DNA of 64,000 nucleotides from an uncultured Tenacibaculum sp. (GTDB lineage Bacteria; Bacteroidota; Bacteroidia; Flavobacteriales; Flavobacteriaceae): assembly GCF_947499065.1 (NCBI RefSeq), contig NZ_CANMMT010000007.1, positions 1 through 64,000 of the forward strand. Reading direction: 5' to 3'. The notes beneath the pieces were generated by a model. The model had not been told where the DNA came from and made no database searches. It was given only the letters and a program-made list of their open reading frames with translations. Shown piece after piece: positions 58,079-64,000 of the stretch (position 1 is its first letter; each line of letters starts with the position of its first letter). A program made the position numbers and the translations under genes.

Positions 58079-59614
58079 TTATTTTTTGATTATTTCTCTA
58101 ATCTTTATTCTAAACGCAGCAAATAATAATGTCATAAACGGACTTAACCAGTTAAACATGGCGTAAAAAGCGTAGTCTATAACAGGAACTCCCAATACTC
58201 CTGAATGATACGCTCCACACGTGTTCCATGGAATTAAAACGGAGGTTACTGTTCCAGAATCTTCAAGCGTTCTACTTAAGTTTTCTGGAGCTAGTCCTTT
58301 GTCTTGATAAGCTTTTGCATACATTTTACCTGGTACTACTAAAGCTAAGTATTGATCTGAAGCGGTAAAGTTTAAACCAATACAGGTTGCTACCGTACTA
58401 GCGAATAATCCGAAAACAGAATCAAATAAATTTAATAAGAAACTACTAATTTTAGCTAAGGCACCAATAGCATCCATAATACCACCAAAAATCATGGCAC
58501 AAAGAATTAACCATATGGTTCCTAACATTTTTACCATACCTCCAGCAGTAAATAAATCAGCCAAAACAGCATTTTCAGTAGCTATTGAAGTTTTAACTGT
58601 TATTGCTTGTATTACACCTATATACATGGTTTTGAAATCGTATTTTAAGGATTTTAAAACCTCGCTTGTAGTTAATTTATCATCTAAACTTGCTAAATAG
58701 GTTGCAGCAACTTCTTTTACAACTTCTGGTTGAAAAATTAATGCAAAAATACCTCCTAATACCGTTCCAGCTAATAAAGCAATTAAAGGCGGTGTTTTTT
58801 TCATAATTAAAATAACAACTGCTATTGGTACTAAAAATAAAAATGGGTTAATATTAAAAGCCTTATTTATGTCATTTAACATTTGTTGAGTATCTGCAGT
58901 TCCTGTAGTATTTTGTGTAAACCCTAAAATGATAAAGAAGATTAATGTAACAATAATAGTTGGTACAGTAGTATAAGCCATGTACTTGATATGAGTAAAT
59001 AAATCCGTACCAGCCATTGCAGGAGCTAAATTTGTGGTATCAGACATTGGAGACATCTTATCACCAAAATAAGCACCAGATAAAACAGCACCAGCAGTCA
59101 TTCCTAATGAAATTCCTAAGGCCTCACCAATACCAATTAAGGCAATACCTACGGTTGCAGCAGTTGTCCAAGAACTACCTGTAGCTATTGAAATTACTGC
59201 ACAAATAATTAAACAAGCGGCTAAGAATATTGTAGGATTTAAAATTTGTAATCCATAATAAATCATTGAAGGAATTATTCCACTAATAAGCCAAGTTCCT
59301 GCTAATGCTCCTACCATAAGTAGTATTAAAATAGCACCAGCTGTAGATTTAATGTTTTCTGCAACTTCATCAATCATAACTTTGTATGAAACTTTGTTTC
59401 TAAATCCAACAATAGCAGCTGTTGCACCTCCAAGTATTAAAATGAATTGATTACTTCCACTTAAAGCATTATCACCAAAAACAAAAACATTGTAAGCGAG
59501 CATTCCTATTAATGCTATTACAGGAATTAACGCTTCCCAAATACTCAGTTCTTTATTAGCTATAATTTTTTGACCTTCGATATCGATTTCGGATAAGTTT
59601 TTATCGTCTTGCAT
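58079..59614 (-). CDS. nhaC: Na+/H+ antiporter, NhaC family
   Basis: A 511-residue membrane protein with about 11-12 helices. Typical motifs are A-T-G-S-S-W-T-T-A-A-T-V-G near residue 150, S-G-A-Y-F-G-D-K-M-S-P-M-S-D-T-T-N-L-A near 180, and the C-terminal W-N-T-C-G-A-Y. It exchanges Na+ for H+ in salt and pH homeostasis, which suits a marine organism. The alternative is another substrate of this superfamily, for example malate-lactate exchange. Confidence 0.9.
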   Translation of the reverse strand: MQDDKNLSEIDIEGQKIIANKELSIWEALIPVIALIGMLAYNVFVFGDNALSGSNQFILILGGATAAIVGFRNKVSYKVMIDEVAENIKSTAGAILILLMVGALAGTWLISGIIPSMIYYGLQILNPTIFLAACLIICAVISIATGSSWTTAATVGIALIGIGEALGISLGMTAGAVLSGAYFGDKMSPMSDTTNLAPAMAGTDLFTHIKYMAYTTVPTIIVTLIFFIILGFTQNTTGTADTQQMLNDINKAFNINPFLFLVPIAVVILIMKKTPPLIALLAGTVLGGIFALIFQPEVVKEVAATYLASLDDKLTTSEVLKSLKYDFKTMYIGVIQAITVKTSIATENAVLADLFTAGGMVKMLGTIWLILCAMIFGGIMDAIGALAKISSFLLNLFDSVFGLFASTVATCIGLNFTASDQYLALVVPGKMYAKAYQDKGLAPENLSRTLEDSGTVTSVLIPWNTCGAYHSGVLGVPVIDYAFYAMFNWLSPFMTLLFAAFRIKIREIIKK

Positions 59615-59695
59615 TGTGTGGTTTTTTTCGGTTTGTAATGTTACGATTTTGTAAAGAATTATACAAGTAGAATCAGTTTAGTACATTTGTTATCT

Positions 59696-60718
59696 ATGGA
59701 TTCATTAACTCAAATTGTTTTAGGTGCTGCTTGTGGAGAAATAGCACTAGGAAAAAAGATAGGGAATAAAGCATTGTTGTTCGGTGCAATAGGTGGTACA
59801 ATACCAGATTTAGATGTGTTTATTGGTGGGTGGTTGTATGGAAATGAAATAGATGCAATGGCTTTTCATCGCGGATTTATGCATTCGATTTTATTTGCCA
59901 TTTTTGGTTCTTTTCTATTTGGATGGATAACTTTTAAACTATATGATAAAGGAAAACGTGAAGGAACTACTACCTTAAAAAACTGGATTTGGTTATATTT
60001 TCTATCCATTTTTACGCATCCTTTATTAGATAGTTTTACACCTTACGGTACTCAGTTATTTTTACCTTTTTCCGATTATAGAGTTGCATTTAATAACATT
60101 TCTGTTGTAGACCCTTTGTATACGCTTCCTTTTTTATTGTGTTTAATTGTGGCTATGTTTTATAATAGAACACGAACAAGAAGAAGAGTTTGGGTTAAAG
60201 CTGGAATTTATATAAGTTCAGTCTATATGTTGTTTACTATTGGAAATAAGATTTATATGGATTCTGTATTTAAAAAATCGTTTGATAAAGCCGATATTTC
60301 TTATAGTAGATTTTCCACTCAGCCTACTATTATGAATAATGTTTTGTGGTATGGAATTGCTGAAACTGAAAACGATTATAAAGTTGGATTTTATTCTTTG
60401 TTTGATAAAAAATCGGAATTAGATACGATTTTGACAATTCCTAAAAATCGAGATTTATTAGATGTGAATCATAAAGATATTAAAGTCTTAACCTGGTTTA
60501 GTAATGGTTATTATAATTTAGTGCCTATGGATTCATCTAAAAATATTCAATATTTAGATTTAAGATATCCTTTGTTGAATCCCAATAATGCAGAAACATC
60601 TATGTTTAGATTTGAATTGATGAAAGAGAATAATAGATGGGATATGGTGCCGTTCTCTGGTAAACCACCGTCAAAAGATGATTTAAAAGAATTTACCAAG
60701 CGTTTTTATGGTAAATAA
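59696..60718 (+). CDS. YdjM-type membrane-bound metal-dependent hydrolase-like protein
   Basis: A 340-residue protein of the YdjM/DUF457 family. N-terminal M-D-S-L-T-Q-I-V-L-G-A-A-C-G-E, G-G-T-I-P-D-L-D-V near residue 35, H-R-G-F-M-H-S near 60 and H-P-L-L-D-S-F-T-P-Y-G near 110 provide possible metal ligands. About four to five membrane segments are followed by a soluble C-terminal part. The ATG was preferred over a TTG three codons upstream. The enzymatic activity is predicted, not proven. Confidence 0.85.
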   Translation: MDSLTQIVLGAACGEIALGKKIGNKALLFGAIGGTIPDLDVFIGGWLYGNEIDAMAFHRGFMHSILFAIFGSFLFGWITFKLYDKGKREGTTTLKNWIWLYFLSIFTHPLLDSFTPYGTQLFLPFSDYRVAFNNISVVDPLYTLPFLLCLIVAMFYNRTRTRRRVWVKAGIYISSVYMLFTIGNKIYMDSVFKKSFDKADISYSRFSTQPTIMNNVLWYGIAETENDYKVGFYSLFDKKSELDTILTIPKNRDLLDVNHKDIKVLTWFSNGYYNLVPMDSSKNIQYLDLRYPLLNPNNAETSMFRFELMKENNRWDMVPFSGKPPSKDDLKEFTKRFYGK

Positions 60719-60761
60719 AAAATAGCAAACAGATTCTAAACCATTCTGTTTGCTATTTTTT
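60717..60761. terminator. Bidirectional terminator
   Basis: AAAAAATAGCAAACAGA and its complement form a long stem with an 11-nt loop and T-run, serving the YdjM-type gene and the opposite PLP enzyme. Confidence 0.85.
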
Positions 60762-60779
60762 TTAGAATTTAGTTAAGTC

Positions 60780-61997
60780 TTATGCTAAAGCTTCTTCTTT
60801 TAAAACACCTATTTCTAACATGCAGTCTTTCATCATTTCAAAAGTACGCTCAATATCATTATCTAATCCAATAGAAAAACGAATTAAGCCATCAGTTAGC
60901 CCCATTTCAACTTGTTCTTCTTCTGGGATTTCTGAAGAAGTTGACGTTCCTGGAGCTGAAAATAAAGTTTTATAAAACCCTAAACTTACTGCTAAATATC
61001 CTAAGTTTTTTTCTTGCATTAACTCCATTAAAGCATTGGCTTTGTCTAAAGAACCAGCATCAATAGTTAACATTCCTCCAAATCCATATTCATTATTCAT
61101 CATTGATTTGTAAACTTCATGAGATGGGTGTGATTTTAAACCAGGATATACTGTTTTGATACCAAGAGCTTCGAATTTTTCAGCTAAAAAAGCTGCATTT
61201 TTACTATGCTGTTTCATTCGAATATGTAACGTTCTCATGTTCTTTAATATTGACGACGAACGCAAAGAATCCATAGAAGAGCCTAATAACATGCTTGCAC
61301 CATCGATAACACTTTTTTGAGCGTTTATAAAATCAGCACTAGCGCAAACAACTCCTCCCATCGTATCAGATGAACCATTGATAAATTTAGTTAAACTATG
61401 AATAACAATATCCGCTCCAAGTTGCGCTGGTGAAATAGATAACGGAGAGAAAGTATTATCAACAACAAGTTTTAAATTGTATTTTTTAGCCAAGGCAACC
61501 AAAGCTTTAATATCTGCAACTTCCAATAAAGGATTACTTACTGATTCGCAATAAATCATTTTTGTATTGCTGTTAATAGCAGCTTCTATTACATCTAGTT
61601 TTGTAATATCAACAAAAGATGTTTCAATATTCATTCTAGGTGTAAAGTTCTTTAAAAAAGCATAAGTACCACCATATATAGTTCTACTAGAAACAATATG
61701 ATCTCCAGCTCCACAAATTTGTAAAATAGTTGCTGTTATAGCTCCCATACCCGAACCAGCCACATTTGCAGTTTCTGTTCCTTCCATTGCTGCTAAAGCT
61801 TCACCTAAATATAAGTTAGAAGGAGAAGTATGGCGTGAATATAAGTAGCAACCATCAGTATTTCCTTCAAAAGTATCAAACATTGTTTTTGCCTTTATGA
61901 AAGTATAGGTTGAAGAATCAGAAATAGAAGGATTTACTCCTCCAAATTCTCCAAAATATTGTAAATCTTGAATATTGTTTGCTGGTTTAAAGTCCAT
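60780..61997 (-). CDS. Cys/Met-metabolism PLP-dependent enzyme (methionine gamma-lyase-like)
   Basis: A 405-residue PLP enzyme of the cystathionine gamma-synthase / methionine gamma-lyase family. Schiff-base lysine in V-I-H-S-L-T-K-F-I-N-G near residue 205; PLP contacts in Y-S-R-H-T-S-P near 53, the segment G-S-G-M-G-A-I near 82, and V-D-N-T-F near 180. It is divergent from an Lrp-type regulator, which suggests degradation of an amino acid such as methionine. Cystathionine gamma-synthase or O-acetylhomoserine sulfhydrylase cannot be excluded. Confidence 0.85.
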   Translation of the reverse strand: MDFKPANNIQDLQYFGEFGGVNPSISDSSTYTFIKAKTMFDTFEGNTDGCYLYSRHTSPSNLYLGEALAAMEGTETANVAGSGMGAITATILQICGAGDHIVSSRTIYGGTYAFLKNFTPRMNIETSFVDITKLDVIEAAINSNTKMIYCESVSNPLLEVADIKALVALAKKYNLKLVVDNTFSPLSISPAQLGADIVIHSLTKFINGSSDTMGGVVCASADFINAQKSVIDGASMLLGSSMDSLRSSSILKNMRTLHIRMKQHSKNAAFLAEKFEALGIKTVYPGLKSHPSHEVYKSMMNNEYGFGGMLTIDAGSLDKANALMELMQEKNLGYLAVSLGFYKTLFSAPGTSTSSEIPEEEQVEMGLTDGLIRFSIGLDNDIERTFEMMKDCMLEIGVLKEEALA

Positions 61998-62043
61998 TGT
62001 ATAAATGTTTAGTTGTTTATAGGACTATAAAAGACTTGTTTTT

Positions 62044-62069
62044 TTGATTAATAATCAATTAAAATTGAT
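62044..62069. promoter_or_regulatory. Overlapping palindromes, candidate Lrp-type operator
   Basis: TTGATTAATAATCAA and ATCAATTAAAATTGAT overlap in the divergent gap between the PLP enzyme and the regulator. Both are perfect dyads. Lrp/AsnC proteins bind AT-rich dyads in such positions. The remaining gap is AT-rich with no gene. Confidence 0.5.
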
Positions 62070-62161
62070 GTTTGTAGTTTTTTATTCTTTATTTTGTTGA
62101 ATAATTAGTTTTTATAATGGTTTTTTAAAATTGATAAGTTTAAAAAACGTAAATTTTTCAG

Positions 62162-62623
62162 ATGAAATTAGATCAAATTGATAAAAAGCTTTTAGAATTA
62201 CTTCAAAAAGATAGTAAGCAAACTACTAAACAGCTTTCATTAGAATTAGGATTATCGGTAACGGCAGTATATGAACGTATAAAAAAGCTAGAAAGAAGTG
62301 AGATAATTACTCAATATGTAGCTTTGATTAATAAAAACAAAGTAGGGAAGTCTTTCTTAGTTTTTTGTCATATTAAATTAGAAAAACATGCGAAGGAGTA
62401 TATTGCTGCTTTTGAAAGAGAAATTAATAAATTAGATGAAGTAGCTGAGTGTTTTCATGTAAGTGGCGACTATGACTATATTTTAAAAATTTATGTCAAG
62501 GACATGGATGAATATCGTGAGTTTATGGTGAATAAACTTACTGCGTTAAAACATATTGGTAGTACTCATAGTACATTCACTATTGGAGAAGTTAAAAGTT
62601 CTAATATAATATCATTATTATAA
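62162..62623 (+). CDS. Lrp/AsnC family transcriptional regulator
   Basis: A 153-residue regulator. The N-terminal winged helix-turn-helix (D-Q-I-D-K-K-L-L-E-L-L-Q, V-T-A-V-Y-E-R-I-K-K-L-E) is followed by a RAM ligand-binding domain (V-S-G-D-Y-D-Y-I-L-K-I-Y). Amino acids usually act as the signal. It is divergent from the PLP lyase, so I infer that it controls that gene and itself through the palindromes in the gap. The ligand may be methionine or a related amino acid. Confidence 0.93.
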   Translation: MKLDQIDKKLLELLQKDSKQTTKQLSLELGLSVTAVYERIKKLERSEIITQYVALINKNKVGKSFLVFCHIKLEKHAKEYIAAFEREINKLDEVAECFHVSGDYDYILKIYVKDMDEYREFMVNKLTALKHIGSTHSTFTIGEVKSSNIISLL

Positions 62624-62660
62624 AAAAAAACGAACGATTAATTAATCGTTCGTTTTTTTT
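62623..62660. terminator. Bidirectional terminator
   Basis: AACGAACGATTA meets its exact complement with no loop excess, flanked by A and T runs, between convergent genes. Confidence 0.85.
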
Positions 62661-62664
62661 TAAT

Positions 62665-64000
62665 TTAAGACTTTGCTTTTTTAACTAGCACAATTTTTTC
62701 AGTTTGTTTTTCAATAAGTTGTTTATAAAAAGATCTTAAAGCACTATAATGTTGAGGAGCTATTATATTAGTGTTTATTTGTAATAGCGATGAAAGTTTT
62801 ATTTTATTTCCAAGTACAACAACCTTGTATTTAAATACTCCTAAATTCTCAGGAAGTCCTATAGCTGTTTCTTTTGGGAAAGATTCAACAACATATCCTT
62901 CAGGTATTGTAATTGATGTTGTAAAATTATCTAGCCAAGGCATTCCATAATCAACAGGGAAATTTCTTTCTTCAGACTTAAAAGGATTCTCAGTCATAGC
63001 TAAAAAGAATAAAGGAGTAAAATATAACTTATTGTTAATTTCTTCAATATGACTATCTCCAGTGAATTTTACAGATTGTGAAATAGGTTTACCTAAGTTT
63101 TTTTTATTTAGGACTTTAAATTCATCAATTTCTATGTTGTATTTTTCTTCTAAACTAGTTATTCTATCTTCATCTTTTATTAAATTGTTTTTTTGACGAT
63201 AAAACATAGCTGCATGTCCCGTTAAAGATTTACGAAACATCCCTTCGATACTTCCTGTATCGTCTATCTTAACATATAAAATGTTATTTTCTTTAGTAGG
63301 GGTAGATGGTACTAGATTAATTTGACTAGAATAACCGTCTTTGAAAATTTCTCTACCATACCAGTTTAATGTTCTATAAGGAAGTATGTTTGGATAAGAG
63401 TAGTTTTCAGTAGCATCTAATAAAATATATTTTCCGTTCGATAAATTTACTTTAGTAATAACATAGTCAAAACCATTAAGAGTAGGATATAAAGGTATTC
63501 CATTACTTTTTGTGCTGACTAAAACTGGATTTGCATTTATACCAGCAAAACGTAGCATAGATGTTAACATAAGGTTTATTTCTGCAGAATTACCTACTCC
63601 TTCTTTATAAGCTTCTTTAACTCCTAAGTCAGTATATTTACCTGTAAAATTATTCCAGTTTACTTTTGATTTTACATGTAGGTATATATTTGAAATTTTT
63701 TCTAACTCATTTTTTGAATTGCTAAGGATTTTTTCTAAATCCTTTTTGTAGTAATTACTTTTTTCTAATTCACCACCAAAATAAGAAGATTTAAAAATTG
63801 TTTTACATACATCATTCCATGTAATAGCGTAACTTTTATATTTAGATCTAGGGAATATTGTTCCTGAAAGTTCAAATTTTACACCTCCTCTGTAGTTATT
63901 TATGTATCCAGAGAAAGGTTCATTGCTTTTTATATTAGGGACATTTTTTTTGTTGAATGAGTAAATTTCTGAAGTGTAATCTAAAATATTATTGTAACCA
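62665..64000 (-). CDS. DUF3857/transglutaminase-like protein, 5' part outside the window
   Basis: The frame stays open from its stop to the window edge, so about 445 C-terminal residues are visible. An internal ATG at 63570 is not the true start. A transglutaminase-like region reads E-G-V-G-N-S-A-E-I-N-L-M-L-T-S-M-L-R-F-A-G-I. The usual catalytic Cys (G-x-C) is Ser here, so it is probably not a working transglutaminase. Upstream is a beta-rich part (DUF3857-like); downstream, another beta domain. Probably exported, but the signal lies outside. Such proteins are common in Bacteroidota with unknown roles. Confidence 0.8.
   Translation of the reverse strand, partial: GYNNILDYTSEIYSFNKKNVPNIKSNEPFSGYINNYRGGVKFELSGTIFPRSKYKSYAITWNDVCKTIFKSSYFGGELEKSNYYKKDLEKILSNSKNELEKISNIYLHVKSKVNWNNFTGKYTDLGVKEAYKEGVGNSAEINLMLTSMLRFAGINANPVLVSTKSNGIPLYPTLNGFDYVITKVNLSNGKYILLDATENYSYPNILPYRTLNWYGREIFKDGYSSQINLVPSTPTKENNILYVKIDDTGSIEGMFRKSLTGHAAMFYRQKNNLIKDEDRITSLEEKYNIEIDEFKVLNKKNLGKPISQSVKFTGDSHIEEINNKLYFTPLFFLAMTENPFKSEERNFPVDYGMPWLDNFTTSITIPEGYVVESFPKETAIGLPENLGVFKYKVVVLGNKIKLSSLLQINTNIIAPQHYSALRSFYKQLIEKQTEKIVLVKKAKS

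Overview
The window is AT-rich chromosomal DNA from a member of the Bacteroidota, most likely family Flavobacteriaceae and perhaps Tenacibaculum or a relative. The reasons are the gliding-motility ATPase GldA, a DnaE with an N-terminal proofreading exonuclease, long-tailed ribosomal protein S16, DUF5686, DUF6261 and Porin_10-type proteins, few Shine-Dalgarno sequences, and promoters resembling TTTG-N18/19-TAnnTTTG. The genus is an inference. No rRNA, tRNA, insertion sequence, prophage or CRISPR array was seen.

Positions 1-5000 are the most distinctive part. They hold the 3' end of an ABC exporter, an HlyD-type adaptor, and an array of twelve intact plus two decayed genes for small secreted peptides. 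The precursors share a 23-residue double-glycine leader (MKKSILNLGKALNKAEQ, then K-x-I-N-G-G), while the exported cores diverge strongly. Each of the twelve cores carries exactly four or six cysteines and the leaders carry none, so they look like disulfide-rich bacteriocins or toxins. One core has perfect inhibitor-cystine-knot spacing. Five genes are preceded by copies of a roughly 80-nt non-coding element with two interleaved inverted repeats (pseudoknot topology or two alternative hairpins). A thirteenth precursor lies alone at 30.9 kb. This array is the best candidate for an undescribed system.

Positions 5.0-12.9 kb (minus strand) carry dsbD, tilS, a TlpA-like lipoprotein, a lipase-like hydrolase, two unknown proteins and pabB. 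Positions 12.9-17.5 kb (plus strand) are a tightly overlapping operon of DUF2891, an Nramp-like transporter without the usual metal-binding residues, and the 5-oxoprolinase genes pxpABC. Two unknown exported proteins follow. Positions 19.4-31 kb hold membrane and soluble pyrophosphatases, a DUF5686 outer-membrane protein, pyruvate dehydrogenase E1 beta, the electron-transfer flavoprotein genes, a bifunctional nuclease and a nucleoside transporter with an added exported N-terminal domain. Positions 31.1-34.5 kb hold thyA, folA, gldA and a hydrolase.

Positions 34.5-44.5 kb are an accessory island. It contains a DUF6261 gene, a cluster of GC-richer palindromic repeats, and a type I restriction-modification operon (hsdM, hsdS, hsdR). 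An unrecognised gene with a PD-(D/E)XK-like motif sits between hsdS and hsdR. A YgjP-like metallopeptidase and a second PD-(D/E)XK-like protein follow. The rest is housekeeping: dnaE, a cold-shock gene, rpsP-rimM, a PhnA-domain protein, a nucleoid-associated protein, rnhB, a porin, nhaC, a YdjM-type membrane protein, a PLP-dependent sulfur amino-acid lyase divergent from an Lrp-type regulator, and a DUF3857/transglutaminase-like protein cut by the window edge.
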